In this document: positions 1 to 9,234 of the stretch, piece after piece
How positions within the stretch are numbered: the stretch's first letter is position 1
Layout: every line of letters begins with the position of its first letter
Source: Oscillatoria nigro-viridis PCC 7112
Lineage (GTDB): Bacteria; Cyanobacteriota; Cyanobacteriia; Cyanobacteriales; Microcoleaceae
Assembly (NCBI RefSeq): GCF_000317475.1
Contig: NC_019729.1
Coordinates: 6,090,501 to 6,154,500 of the forward strand
Direction of reading: 5' to 3'
DNA: 64,000 nt
The notes under the pieces: model-generated
The model's input: only the letters and a program-made list of their open reading frames with translations
The model's database searches: none
What the model was told of the DNA's origin: nothing
Made by a program: the position numbers and the translations under genes

Positions 1-2
1 AC

Positions 3-1292
3 AAAGGATATAAAGTTAGGGGCGTAATAAACGGGCAAATGGCATTAAAAGCAGCACGTTCAACCCCGCCAGATTTGATTTTGCTCGACATCTCTATGCC
101 CCAGATGAACGGCTACGAAGTTTGCCAACATTTAAAAGCGGATGCCAGAACTTCGGGTATTCCAGTTATTTTCTTGAGCGCCCTAGATCGAGTGTTGGAT
201 AAAGTCAAAGCATTTGCTGTAGGAGGAGTAGACTACATCACCAAGCCATTTCATTTAGAAGAAGTTTTAGCTCGTGTCGAAAATCAACTAACTATTCAGC
301 GTTTGCAAAAAAAATTGCACGAGCAAAATGCGCGATTGCGGGAGTCCGAGGCTAAGGAGCGGAAGAAATCCCAGCAGCTAGAGCTGGCTCTACAACAGTT
401 ACAACATACGCAAGCTCAACTCATCCAAAGCGAGAAAATGTCAAGTTTGGGGAATGTCGTAGCGGGGGTAGCTCACGAAATTAACAATCCGATTAGTTTC
501 ATTAAAGGGAACCTCTCTCCGGTAACAGAGTACACTCAAGATTTGCTGAGGCTGGTGCAACTCTACGAAGAAGATTTTCCCAATCCCACAGCAGCTATCC
601 AGGAACAATTGGAGGCGATGGATCTCACTTTTCTGAGCAATGACTTGCCGAAGTTAATTGCTTCTATGAGAATAGGAGCTGACCGGATCGAAGAAATAGT
701 CCGATCGCTGCGGAATTTTTCCCGACTCGATGAATCTGAGTTGAAAGCGGTGGATATCCATGAAGGACTTGAGAGTACGCTGATGATTTTGCAGCATCGG
801 CTGAAAGATGAAGCAGCTCAAACGATAATTAAAGTGGTAAAAGAGTATGAGGATCTGCCTAAGATAGAATGCTACGCGGGGCAAATGAATCAAGTTTTTA
901 TGAACGTCCTGACTAATGCGATTGATGCGTTGCAATCACAAAAAAGTTCGGCAAACGATGTAGATGATAGCAGCCCAATCCCTACTATTACTATTTGCAC
1001 GAAGTTACTCTCGGAATGTCAAGTGGGTATTTATATTACTGATAATGGGCCGGGCATAACCGAAGATATTCAACAGCGCATATTTGAGCCATTTTTTACA
1101 ACGAAGAAAGTGGGTCAAGGAAAGGGTTTGGGGTTATCGATTAGCTATGCTATTGTAGTGGAAAACCACGGCGGGCAACTCCGTTGTCTTTCGATACCAG
1201 ATCGAGGGGCGACATTGGAAATCGAAATTCCGATTCACCACTCTAAAAAACGTTTTTATAAAGAAGATTTTGTCGGTTATAAGCCGCACTAA
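3..1292 (+). CDS. Receiver domain-histidine kinase hybrid, 5' truncated by window edge
   Basis: The reading frame is open from base 3, so the true start lies outside the window. The first ATG at 39 falls inside a receiver domain whose N-terminal acidic pocket is missing. Numbering from that ATG, the phospho-acceptor Asp is residue 17 (LLDIS) and the receiver Lys is residue 69 (ITKPF). A coiled coil rich in Gln, Glu and Leu covers about 85-135. The HisKA phosphorylation site is His146 (VAHEINNP). The C-terminal ATPase domain shows an N box (NVLTNAIDAL), a G1 box (ITDNGPGI) and a G2 box (GKGLGLSI). There is no membrane segment, so this is a cytoplasmic kinase whose own receiver precedes the kinase core, an architecture common in cyanobacteria and often paired with a separate membrane sensor. 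Its partner is not visible here. No clear terminator follows. Confidence 0.9.
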   Translation, partial: KGYKVRGVINGQMALKAARSTPPDLILLDISMPQMNGYEVCQHLKADARTSGIPVIFLSALDRVLDKVKAFAVGGVDYITKPFHLEEVLARVENQLTIQRLQKKLHEQNARLRESEAKERKKSQQLELALQQLQHTQAQLIQSEKMSSLGNVVAGVAHEINNPISFIKGNLSPVTEYTQDLLRLVQLYEEDFPNPTAAIQEQLEAMDLTFLSNDLPKLIASMRIGADRIEEIVRSLRNFSRLDESELKAVDIHEGLESTLMILQHRLKDEAAQTIIKVVKEYEDLPKIECYAGQMNQVFMNVLTNAIDALQSQKSSANDVDDSSPIPTITICTKLLSECQVGIYITDNGPGITEDIQQRIFEPFFTTKKVGQGKGLGLSISYAIVVENHGGQLRCLSIPDRGATLEIEIPIHHSKKRFYKEDFVGYKPH

Positions 1293-1384
1293 AATCCAAG
1301 TATTCCCACAGGGTGTAAAATTGTGAATCGTGTTTATTTAGGAGTCATATCACGTGCGATCGATTAACCATAAGATCCCGGTCG

Positions 1385-1442
1385 GGGCGGGTTTTTGAGA
1401 TTGGAGATTGTTGGCAGGTTTTGTTGGTGAACCCGCCCCTAC
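1385..1442. repeat. Dispersed 58-bp palindrome-ended repeat, copy 1
   Basis: The ends are GGGCGGGTTTTT and AACCCGCCCCTAC, complementary over about ten bases. A reverse-oriented copy lies at 33624-33681. The first ~33 bases of the element are identical between copies and the centre differs. It sits just upstream of the secreted hydrolase gene. This looks like a miniature non-coding interspersed element. Confidence 0.7.
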
Positions 1443-1551
1443 TATTTGTCACAGAGTCCGAAACCTTTTCCGGCAAAGCTCGTTAAATTACCAAGGGTCG
1501 CCGACTTGCTTTTTTTTAGTAGCTTATGCACGCACTCTCAAACCCAAAATA

Positions 1552-2565
1552 ATGATGAATTTAACCGCTCATTTTTTTTCAGAAAAAGCCCTAGCAATTG
1601 TTTGTGTAATTGCTGCGTTTGTTGTCCTTGGGGGCAAAGTCTTTGCCACAGCAATCGATTATGCACCGCCATTTAAAGAAACCAGCTTTTACAGTACGAC
1701 GATATCTGCTAATAACGATTTAGGTGACATTTATTATCCTAAACCATCGGATCTTAATTCGGGTAATTACTCTTTCCCCATTGTACTTTTATTGCAAGGT
1801 GCGCTGGTAGATAAATCCTTTTATTCAGATTACGCTAGCCACGTGGCGCGGTACGGCTTTGTGGTAGTCGTTCCGAACCATTTGCGCCCTTCGCCCTTCA
1901 ATCCCACTTCACCGCCTAATTTGGCGTCGGAAACTTCGCAAATTGCGGCGGTTTTGTCGCAGATGGCGATCGAAAACAAAAAGCCCACATCTCCGATCGC
2001 GTCTGTTATCGATACGCAGCGCCTGGGTTTATTGGGTCATTCTTTTGGTGGTGCAGTGGGGTTATCGGTGATTGCTAACAAATGTCTCCCAGAATTGTAT
2101 TTGTGTCAAGAGCCATTTACGCGCCCGAAAGAACTATTAGCGGGTGCATTTTTTGGAGCTAACTTACGCAATCCGATTTCAAATGAATTTGTCGCCATCG
2201 CTAATGATGGCATTGCAGTGGCGTTGATTCAAGGCGGTATCGATGGTGTCGCCCTGCCCGATCGATCTCACAGCACCTTTGACCAAATTCAAACACCACC
2301 CAAAGCTTTGATTACTGTTATGGGTGCAAATCACTTTAGCATCACTAATGTTAATAACCCTGCGGGTGCGAACCCCGATCGCAATACTGCTACCTTAGAG
2401 CAAGCCGTGGGTATTGAAACGATCGCCCGTTGGAGCGCCCTGTTTTTGCGGGCAAATATGCTTAAAGATCGAGCTGCATTTGATTATATTTACTCTCAAG
2501 GTGACGCCCTCGATCCGAATGTCCGTGTTACCAGCGTTGCAGTTCCCAAACCATCTTCTAAGTAG
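1552..2565 (+). CDS. Secreted alpha/beta hydrolase (PAF-acetylhydrolase/chlorophyllase-like)
   Basis: 337 aa from the ATG at 1552. The frame is open further upstream, but the segment from 1408 covers the dispersed repeat and encodes an implausible leader. Residues 1-36 form a signal peptide: a short polar N-terminus, the hydrophobic stretch IVCVIAAFVVLGG, then ATA. The nucleophile elbow GHSFGG lies in the middle. A late ANHFS segment supplies the likely catalytic His, and an Asp is expected in the QGGIDG region. Such enzymes hydrolyse esters, including platelet-activating-factor-like lipids, chlorophyll side chains and polyesters. The substrate cannot be told from sequence. Export to the periplasm or beyond is inferred from the signal peptide. 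No lipobox is evident. Confidence 0.75.
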   Translation: MMNLTAHFFSEKALAIVCVIAAFVVLGGKVFATAIDYAPPFKETSFYSTTISANNDLGDIYYPKPSDLNSGNYSFPIVLLLQGALVDKSFYSDYASHVARYGFVVVVPNHLRPSPFNPTSPPNLASETSQIAAVLSQMAIENKKPTSPIASVIDTQRLGLLGHSFGGAVGLSVIANKCLPELYLCQEPFTRPKELLAGAFFGANLRNPISNEFVAIANDGIAVALIQGGIDGVALPDRSHSTFDQIQTPPKALITVMGANHFSITNVNNPAGANPDRNTATLEQAVGIETIARWSALFLRANMLKDRAAFDYIYSQGDALDPNVRVTSVAVPKPSSK

Positions 2566-2634
2566 CTCCACCTAAAAAAACGTAAGATAGATTAAGGCTA
2601 ATAGATAGTGTGCCTACAGTTTTATTATTGGGGA

Positions 2635-2992
2635 TCACTTATCTGACAGACCGCGAGCACTATATTGTTTTAACCATCTATGGAATAAGAATTAAATAAC
2701 TTACACTCTTGAAAGTGGGGTGGGCGTCGGGCCCTTCCTTTTTGGACGGGCGGAATCGGCCCATCCCACAATAACCATTAAAATTGTAAGTTATTTAATT
2801 CCAGATCCTATGTACAGTAATTCTATGTACACCTAAACGTTCAGATACATCTGTAAGGCTTTGACTCGCTCCAGTTTTTAACCAATCAAGTGCCTGAATT
2901 TTTTGTTGATTAGGTAGAGTTCGCTACTCGGACAGAATTATTTTTAACTCGTCTGCTGTTAAATCAATTCTTGCTTGGTAGTTTACTTTCAT
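2635..2992 (-). pseudogene. IS630-type transposase N-terminal relic
   Basis: Reading leftward from an ATG at 2992, the frame encodes MKVNYQARIDLTADELKIIL, then a TAG. It continues in the same frame as a helix-turn-helix segment (ASQSLTDVSERLGVHRITVH). The coding segment is then interrupted by the palindromic element at 2689-2801. Beyond it the same protein resumes in register as RWLKQYSARGLSDK, followed by a TGA at 2635-2637. The HTH followed by RWLKQY fits the N-terminal DNA-binding part of IS630/Tc1-mariner transposases. The DDE catalytic part is absent. The gene is dead three ways: internal stop, insertion and truncation. Confidence 0.7.
2689..2801. mobile_element. MITE-like palindromic element inserted in the IS630 relic
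   Basis: A 17-bp perfect terminal inverted repeat (GAATTAAATAACTTACA at 2689-2705, its complement at 2785-2801) encloses an inner palindrome built on GGTGGGC...GCCCATCC. The element breaks the transposase relic between two in-register protein fragments, so insertion is directly visible. The flanks carry CATAGATGG on one side and the similar CATAGGATCTGG on the other, a possible decayed target duplication. There is no coding capacity. Confidence 0.65.
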
Positions 2993-3028
2993 AAAATATT
3001 CCTCAAAATTTGTTCTTCATTGTAGAAT

Positions 3029-5113
3029 TTATTTGGAGGAGATAATATTATTAACTAAATTTCCATTTTCAGTAACGTCAGCCTGCCGCTTAAAGACTAG
3101 CAACGTAATATCATCAAACACTTTCTGCTTACCGATATGTTGCCGCACATCTACAATCACCGCATCCTTAACTCCTGCTGCCGACTTGTGCCAATTTTGA
3201 CTAATTACTTGACACAATTGCTTTAGTCCATACTGCTTTTTGCGGATGTTATAGGCTTCTGGAATCCCATCAGTATAAAGCACCACGCCATCTCCAGGTT
3301 CTAGCTCAATCAGGACGTGACTGATGAAGTCTGCGATATCATCATCTAAAGCGATCGGGAAGCCTAACTCCATCGTGTCGATGCGCTCAACATCTCCATT
3401 TTTTCGCACCACTAGCGTTTCTTCATGTTGACCGCTGATGCTGATCCGTCCTTCGGAGTAGTTCAAAATCGCCAGCGTCAGACTTTTCTCAGAATTCATG
3501 CGCTGCACGTTTTTGTAGAGGGTACGGTTGAGTACATCCAGGAATCGAACTGGATCTAGTCCACGAATCTCTTGCAGGGTGCGAACTGAGGTTTGCGCCA
3601 TCAGCATCAGAATGCCGCTTTCCAGCCCATGTCCGGTGACATCACCGATCGCCAGTGTGACAACACCATCGATCTGTAGCACGTCGTAGTAGTCCCCTCC
3701 TACTTCATCGGCGGGTTCCATGTATCCGGCGATATCTAGTCCGTCAATTTCCAGTTCATGAGGGTTGGGCAAAATCATTTGCTGGATCTGACGCGCCACA
3801 TTCAATTCTGCACCTAAACGGAGGTTGTCTACTTTGAGTTTTTCGTTGAGGGTAATGATTTCCTGATTAGCATTAGCGAGTTCTGATGTTCGTTCTTTAA
3901 CTTTGTCTTCGAGGGTTTCAAAGGATTCTTGGATTTGCCTCGCCATGCTGTTGAATGATCGTGCTAGCAGACCGATTTCGTCTCGCGATCGCATCTTCAC
4001 ACGCATATCTAAGTGACCCGCCGTAAACTCGGCAACTGCTTGGGTGAGGTAAATCACAGGCTTTGTTAATAGTTGCGCGATCGCCAAAGCGATGATAGTT
4101 ACAATTGTGGCGATGATTGCTAATAAAAGAAGTGCATCCTGTATTTGTTTTTCTACAGGTGCTAGGGCAACGGCAATGGGTTGTGCGAAAAGGACTGACC
4201 AAGGTTGATATTGCAGGCGGGCGATCGCTAAGAGGCTTAACTCATTATTACCCGTAGCTGTCAATCGTGTGATTAGATAAGGCTGTTTAGTGTCTAAAGC
4301 CTGCTTGAGGTCGGGCAAATTGATTGCAAGTTCTTCCGTTATATTTTTAGGCAAACGTCCTTCGCGTTGCAGTTGTGCTACAACATTGGGTGACAAAGGC
4401 ACAATTGATTTGAAAAGAAGTTCAGGTGTAGTGCTATGTGCCAGATGGATATAGTTCTCATCTAAAAGAACGGCTAACGATTTCGCACCTGCACGTTCAG
4501 TTTTCCGACTCACCAACTGCTGGACAGATGTGGCATTGTATGTCACCCGCAATATACCCAATATATTTCCCTTCGCATCGCGAACAGGACTGCTAAAGAA
4601 GAGCGTAACGAGGTTGGGAATTGTCGGCGATTGCCTAATGCTAGAAACAAAAGATAGTTGAGTTTTGAGCGGTTCTTGGAAGTAATCTTGACCGGATTCA
4701 TCTCGTCCCACATCCAGTGTATTCGTATCGAGTACATTCCGTCCCTTTAAGTTGAGCAAGGCATAGGAGATAATATTAAGCGTATCTTTGCGACTGAGCC
4801 TGGTTAAGGTTTCAGTCGCTAACATCTCTTGGGGACTACCATTTCGCCGTTCTGGAGGTATGCCCAGATAGGCAGCCAAACCTGGTAAAATCGCTTCTAC
4901 GCGCACGGCATTGAGATTCCCATCGATAAACCCATCTATTCTGTAAGCGGTTTCGTTAGCCGCCGCAGATAGGGCTTGTCGTGCGTTGTCGGTCAATGCC
5001 TTTTCAGTTGTCTGCTTGTTGATAAATGCTAGCAACAGCAACGGAATCAGAGCAACGACGAGAAACGACACGATTAACTTTGTACGAATGCTGTTGAAAA
5101 ACAATCGCTTCAT
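3029..5113 (-). CDS. Membrane Cache-HAMP-PP2C phosphatase (RsbU/SpoIIE type)
   Basis: 694 aa. Order: transmembrane helix about 12-32, an extracytoplasmic Cache-like sensor to about 320, a second helix (LLLLAIIATIVTIIALAIA), a HAMP linker with RSRDEIGLLARSFNSMA, a coiled coil (ELANANQEIITLNEKLK), then a SpoIIE-type PP2C domain to the C-terminus. Metal-binding acidic motifs are visible: GGDYYDV, AIGDVTGHG and LYTDGIPEAYN. The family dephosphorylates Ser/Thr on STAS-domain anti-anti-sigma factors (partner switching). The start overlaps the stop of the binding-lipoprotein gene by 4 nt (ATGA), so the two are translationally coupled and probably one signalling unit. A STAS protein that could be a substrate sits far away at 63.5-63.9 kb; that pairing is speculation. 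Confidence 0.88.
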   Translation of the reverse strand: MKRLFFNSIRTKLIVSFLVVALIPLLLLAFINKQTTEKALTDNARQALSAAANETAYRIDGFIDGNLNAVRVEAILPGLAAYLGIPPERRNGSPQEMLATETLTRLSRKDTLNIISYALLNLKGRNVLDTNTLDVGRDESGQDYFQEPLKTQLSFVSSIRQSPTIPNLVTLFFSSPVRDAKGNILGILRVTYNATSVQQLVSRKTERAGAKSLAVLLDENYIHLAHSTTPELLFKSIVPLSPNVVAQLQREGRLPKNITEELAINLPDLKQALDTKQPYLITRLTATGNNELSLLAIARLQYQPWSVLFAQPIAVALAPVEKQIQDALLLLAIIATIVTIIALAIAQLLTKPVIYLTQAVAEFTAGHLDMRVKMRSRDEIGLLARSFNSMARQIQESFETLEDKVKERTSELANANQEIITLNEKLKVDNLRLGAELNVARQIQQMILPNPHELEIDGLDIAGYMEPADEVGGDYYDVLQIDGVVTLAIGDVTGHGLESGILMLMAQTSVRTLQEIRGLDPVRFLDVLNRTLYKNVQRMNSEKSLTLAILNYSEGRISISGQHEETLVVRKNGDVERIDTMELGFPIALDDDIADFISHVLIELEPGDGVVLYTDGIPEAYNIRKKQYGLKQLCQVISQNWHKSAAGVKDAVIVDVRQHIGKQKVFDDITLLVFKRQADVTENGNLVNNIISSK

Positions 5114-6102
5114 GGTTTAAGACTAGGAGGGGGGGTTAAGAAAGAAGAATTGAACAAGGTTTCTAGATTGGGAAGGCGCGTCACATTGCCAGCGCGAATA
5201 AAAAAGTCCGCATATTTCTTGGCGGTTTTGTAGATATAATTAGGACTGTTTGATTGAAAAAAAAATTGATTGTCTGCAAAGTCAGTGAGGTCTATTCCCT
5301 CGAAAGAAATGGTATTGATGGGAATATTCAACGCTTTGCTCACGATCTCCTTTCCTTCGGGAATATTTGCTTCCCAATAGGACAAGCCTTGAAGCCCGCC
5401 TCGCACAAAGGCGCGAATATCTTCGGGGCGATCGCGTATCACCTCACCCCGAAACGCGATTAAATCCAAAATTAAGCCTGGGGTTTGTTTGCTGGTAAAC
5501 AGGATATGCGCCCCTAATTTTAATGCTTCAGAAAGATAGGGTTCCCAAGTGTGTCCTGCTTGGATAGTATTGTTTTGTAAGCGATTGGGAACTTCAAAAG
5601 TCTCGACTTTAACCAGTCTAACATCATCGCTTGTCAGCTTAGAGGTTTTCAACATCTCAGTAACGAAAACCTCGCTAAAGTCGCCTAGAGTTGCACCAAG
5701 ATTTTTTCCTTTCAAGTTAGGGATTGTTTTAATATCCGATTGCGCGACTACCACATCTGCCCCTGTCGATTCATCCACAACCATCACAGCTTGTATATCA
5801 GGATATGTGGCACTCAAAATCACAAAATCGCCCAAGGTCAATGCGATCGCATCATACTTCCCTGCACTGAAATCCGCGAAAAGCAATTGTGAGTGCTTTA
5901 TATAGCTGAGTTCCACGTCTACCCCTTGCGCTTTGAAGAATCCTTTCTCTTGAGCAACGATCAGAGGTGTATAGCCAACAAAAGGAACACAAGATACTTT
6001 GAGGGAAGGACGTTTTACTTTTAAAGGTTGCGAAGACTGACAGGCAAACAGCAGCCAGCAGGTAATAATAAATATACAGATGTAATTGAGTAGTTTAGAC
6101 AT
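5110..6102 (-). CDS. NMT1/SsuA-type ABC substrate-binding lipoprotein
   Basis: 330 aa. The N-terminus is a lipoprotein signal (CIFIITCWLLFAC, lipobox LLFAC). The fold is the type II periplasmic-binding family used for sulfonates, nitrate, riboflavin or pyrimidine precursors. Visible segments: VSCVPFVGYTPLIVAQEKGF near the N-terminus, FSAGKYDAIALTLGDF, and LKGKNLGATLGDFSEVFV. No permease or ATPase gene is nearby. It is the first gene of a two-gene operon with the Cache-HAMP-PP2C gene (4-nt overlap), so ligand sensing for the phosphatase is at least as likely as transport. The ligand is unknown. Confidence 0.85.
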   Translation of the reverse strand: MSKLLNYICIFIITCWLLFACQSSQPLKVKRPSLKVSCVPFVGYTPLIVAQEKGFFKAQGVDVELSYIKHSQLLFADFSAGKYDAIALTLGDFVILSATYPDIQAVMVVDESTGADVVVAQSDIKTIPNLKGKNLGATLGDFSEVFVTEMLKTSKLTSDDVRLVKVETFEVPNRLQNNTIQAGHTWEPYLSEALKLGAHILFTSKQTPGLILDLIAFRGEVIRDRPEDIRAFVRGGLQGLSYWEANIPEGKEIVSKALNIPINTISFEGIDLTDFADNQFFFQSNSPNYIYKTAKKYADFFIRAGNVTRLPNLETLFNSSFLTPPPSLKP

Positions 6103-6107
6103 ACTAG

Positions 6108-6353
6108 CTATTGCATTCCTGGTGTAGAAAAGGCGACTGATATTTTCTCGATCCCGATCGACCTAAGTGCATCGTCCGCAATCGCCGCTAAACCTGTTCC
6201 GGTGGCGATATCTAGAACAAGCTTGCCCGATCGCACTTTTGCCAATTCTACTAACCGAGTTGCAGCTTGTTTTTGAAATTCATTTTCGCAGTCGGGGCGG
6301 TTGTTGAAGTCATTGAGAATAAGTGGTTTGTAGGCACTTAGCGAGTCAGTCAT
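6108..6353 (-). pseudogene. Truncated SAM-dependent methyltransferase (N-terminal fragment)
   Basis: 81 codons. It contains the start of a class I methyltransferase: AATRLVELAKVRSGKLVLDIATGTG (motif I, SAM-binding). It loses similarity after about residue 58, where IADDALRSIGIEKISVAFSTPGMQ replaces the rest of the Rossmann fold. Usual length is above 200 aa, so this is a remnant or a fusion of two distant parts of one gene by internal deletion. It lies 5 bp upstream of the lipoprotein gene on the same strand and may be co-transcribed with it. A functional short protein is unlikely. Confidence 0.6.
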
Positions 6354-6763
6354 GCCGAATTACTGGTTTAACTTTCTATATTGTGGCAGTTATGGTCGAT
6401 CGCGACGAGAGTCGCAGGTGGCACCAGTCAATCGATTTTAGATTTTAGATTTTAGATTAAAGAATTGAAGGATTGACTTGCGCGAGATAAATTCGGGGGG
6501 TTCCTTTATCTGATGCAGGTTTTTTATTTCTGGACGGATGAATCCGGGGGCTTGTATCCTGGATGCTTTCGGTTGGCAATCTCTACAATGCGCGCCAATG
6601 TATGCAAAACCGCTACCGAGTATCAACTCTCCGGCAACAAACACCGGCCCAATTGGGATCGGGAAGCTGTAATCCGCTACAATCTGTGTTTGGTAAAGAA
6701 TTTTTACGAGTTCACTGCCCATTACAGCCTTTGCGGCTTGTACTACCCAACCTGCCTGAAAAT
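6354..6763. other. Intergenic region between divergent units, with short tandem repeat
   Basis: 410 bp between the methyltransferase fragment (minus) and ndhB (plus). A heptamer ATTTTAG is repeated about three times near 6436-6460. The ndhB frame stays open upstream of its ATG, but the translation there looks non-coding and does not resemble NdhB. No tRNA or recognisable riboswitch is seen. It should hold the ndhB promoter, which I could not place. Confidence 0.5.
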
Positions 6764-8335
6764 ATGGATTTTGCTACTCTTGCCGCCCAGCTAAATGCTG
6801 GAACTATCTTGCCAGAGGGAATTGTCATCATCACCCTCTTGGTGGTTCTCGTCGGCGATTTAATCGTAGGCCGCAGTTCCTCGGGTTGGACTCCCTACGC
6901 TGCCGTTGCGGGTTTGCTGGCCGCCGTCGCTGCCTTGTGTTTGCAGTGGGATAACACGGATACCATCTCGTTTCTAGGCGGTTTTAACAGCGATGCCTTG
7001 AGTTTAGTGTTTCGCGGCATTATCGCTTTGACTGCGGCTGTCACTATTTTGATATCCGTCCGCTATGTACTGCAAACTGGTACTGCTTTAGCGGAATTCA
7101 TCGGCATTTTACTAACCGCTACTTTGGGGGGAATGTTCCTCAGCGGCGCTGATGAATTGGTGATGATTTTTATTTCGTTGGAAACTCTGAGTATCTCGTC
7201 TTATTTGCTGACAGGTTACACAAAACGCGACCCGCGTTCCAATGAAGCTGCTTTGAAATATTTGTTAATTGGGGCTTCTTCTTCGGCGGTGTTTCTCTAC
7301 GGAATTTCGCTGCTGTACGGGTTGTCGGGCGGCGAAACTAAGTTAAGTGCGATCGCGGCTAACCTTTCTAGTGTGAATGAAGGTCAATCTCTCGGTTTGG
7401 TGATTGCTTTGGTTTTTGCGATCGCCGGCATCGCCTTCAAAATCTCTGCAGTTCCCTTCCACCAGTGGACTCCTGACGTTTACGAAGGTTCTCCTACACC
7501 CGTTGTTGCCTTTCTTTCTGTCGGTTCCAAAGCAGCAGGTTTTGCCCTAGCAATCCGCTTGTTAACAACTGCTTTCCCCGCACTTACCGAACAGTGGCAC
7601 TTCGTGTTCACGGCCTTAGCCATTCTCAGCATGGTGTTGGGAAATGTGGTTGCCCTCGCCCAGACTAGCATGAAGCGGCTTTTGGCTTATTCGTCGATCG
7701 CCCAAGCCGGTTTTGTAATGCTGGGTTTGATTGCAGGAACAGAAGCCGGTTACTCCAGCATGATATTTTATCTGTTGGTTTACCTGTTTATGAACTTGGG
7801 TGCTTTCGCCTGCATCATCCTGTTCTCGCTGCGGACTGGAACCGACCAAATTAGCGAATACTCGGGTTTGTACCAAAAAGACCCGCTGTTAACTTTAGCC
7901 TTAAGTATTTGCCTGCTTTCTCTCGGTGGAATTCCGCCCCTGGCTGGATTTTTCGGCAAAATCTATCTGTTCTGGGCCGGCTGGCAAGCAGGACTTTACG
8001 GCTTAGTTATTCTGGGATTAGTTACCAGCGTAGTTTCGATTTACTACTACATCCGCGTTGTCAAGATGATGGTAGTAAAAGAACCTCAAGAAATGTCAGA
8101 CGCGGTAAAAAATTATCCCGAAGTTCGCTGGAACCTTCAGGGAATGCGGCCTTTGCAAGTCAGCGTTGTACTCACCTTGGTTGCGACAACATTGGCGGGA
8201 ATTTTGTCTAACCCTTTGTTTAATTTGGCTAATGATGCTATTACCAAAACTCCCATGTTGCAGTCGGCATTGAGTCAGGTGCAACCTGTGGTGGCTGCCA
8301 AAATTGAATCGAATTTGGTGTCTCGCGGAGATTAA
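6764..8335 (+). CDS. ndhB: NAD(P)H-quinone oxidoreductase subunit 2 (NdhB)
   Basis: 523 aa, the usual cyanobacterial NdhB length, from the ATG at 6764 (MDFATLAAQLNAGTILPEG). This is a very hydrophobic antiporter-like subunit with about 14 transmembrane helices. Conserved stretches include FISLETLSISSYLLTGY, the Lys-bearing KRDPRSNEAALKYLLIGASSS, FKISAVPFHQWTPDVYEGSP and SLGGIPPLAGFFGKIY. It is a core proton-pumping subunit of the thylakoid NDH-1 complex in cyclic electron flow, respiration and CO2 uptake. It stands alone, as ndhB commonly does in cyanobacteria, and is followed by a strong intrinsic terminator. Confidence 0.97.
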   Translation: MDFATLAAQLNAGTILPEGIVIITLLVVLVGDLIVGRSSSGWTPYAAVAGLLAAVAALCLQWDNTDTISFLGGFNSDALSLVFRGIIALTAAVTILISVRYVLQTGTALAEFIGILLTATLGGMFLSGADELVMIFISLETLSISSYLLTGYTKRDPRSNEAALKYLLIGASSSAVFLYGISLLYGLSGGETKLSAIAANLSSVNEGQSLGLVIALVFAIAGIAFKISAVPFHQWTPDVYEGSPTPVVAFLSVGSKAAGFALAIRLLTTAFPALTEQWHFVFTALAILSMVLGNVVALAQTSMKRLLAYSSIAQAGFVMLGLIAGTEAGYSSMIFYLLVYLFMNLGAFACIILFSLRTGTDQISEYSGLYQKDPLLTLALSICLLSLGGIPPLAGFFGKIYLFWAGWQAGLYGLVILGLVTSVVSIYYYIRVVKMMVVKEPQEMSDAVKNYPEVRWNLQGMRPLQVSVVLTLVATTLAGILSNPLFNLANDAITKTPMLQSALSQVQPVVAAKIESNLVSRGD

Positions 8336-8359
8336 TTTTTCTGGGTTTTGAAATAGTGG

Positions 8360-8397
8360 AAAACGCCTGACTCTTTGAAGTTGGGCGTTTTTTTTTT
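8360..8397 (+). terminator. Intrinsic terminator of ndhB
   Basis: The stem AAAACGCC(TGAC)/(GTTG)GGCGTTTT, with a short loop, runs into a T tract of about ten. It begins about 25 bp after the ndhB stop. Confidence 0.85.
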
Positions 8398-8488
8398 GTT
8401 GTGATATACTGTGAATTATGATTTTTAACCGCAGATGTAGGCAGATTAACGCAAATTAACGCAGATAAAAGTTAGTACAGAGGTAACA

Positions 8489-9088
8489 ATGTTAGTACAA
8501 AGTAAGGAAAAGTTTTATACTCCAGATGAGTACCGGGAGTTAGAGGAAACTGCTGAGTTTAGAAATGAATACCGCGATGGACAAATTGTACAAATGACGG
8601 GTGGTAGTATTAATCACAGCCAGATAATCGGTAATATTTATGCGTTCTTAAAATCTGCTTTGCGGGAAAAGAATGCCAGACCATTTATGAGCGATTTGCG
8701 GTTGTGGATTCCTCGGTATCGACGCGGGACTTATCCAGATGTGATGGTAGTTGAAGGAGAATTAGTTTGCACAGAGGGACGGAAAGATGAAATACTCAAT
8801 CCTGTGCTGATTGTGGAAGTGCTTTCTAAGTCTACCAAGGATTTCGATCGGGAGGATAAGTTTCGGTTTTATCGCTCGATCCCTGAATTCCGTGAATATG
8901 TGTTAGTCAATCAATCTGAGTTTTTAGTCGCACAATATATTAAAACAGAATCAAATGAATGGTTGTTTCGGGAATATGAGGGAGAATCAGCAATAGTTTC
9001 CTTCGCTTCCGTGGAAGTGCAAATGTCGATGCTCGATATTTATGAGCTGGTTGTATTTGAAACCCAGGAAACGGAAGTGCAAGAATAA
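8489..9088 (+). CDS. Uma2 family (DUF820) PD-(D/E)XK nuclease-like protein
   Basis: 199 aa. Typical Uma2 features are visible: an N-terminal YTPDEYRELEETAEFRNEYRDGQIV segment; a core with YPDVMVVEGE and LIVEVLSKSTKDFDREDKF, supplying the Asp and Glu of a PD-(D/E)XK site; and FYRSIPEFREYVLVNQ. These proteins are hugely amplified in cyanobacteria and their biological role is unsettled; many are linked to mobile DNA. A second, broken Uma2 C-terminus lies at 19865-20010. The start ATG follows a GAGGTAAC ribosome-binding site. Confidence 0.85.
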   Translation: MLVQSKEKFYTPDEYRELEETAEFRNEYRDGQIVQMTGGSINHSQIIGNIYAFLKSALREKNARPFMSDLRLWIPRYRRGTYPDVMVVEGELVCTEGRKDEILNPVLIVEVLSKSTKDFDREDKFRFYRSIPEFREYVLVNQSEFLVAQYIKTESNEWLFREYEGESAIVSFASVEVQMSMLDIYELVVFETQETEVQE

Positions 9089-9234
9089 AATTAATTCTAT
9101 TGGGGGATGCGAATATCAAGAAACCCGACTGCTGAATCAAATTTATTCAGTAGTAATCGAGATTGTTACCAAGAAGTCAGGGATTTGGTTGGTTTGCACC
9201 TGAGTTTCAAAAGTTAAATTAAGAGTAAAATTAG

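Noticed and set aside
1408..1551. N-terminal extension of the secreted hydrolase
   Set aside because: It covers the dispersed 58-bp repeat, and a good signal peptide starts at 1552.
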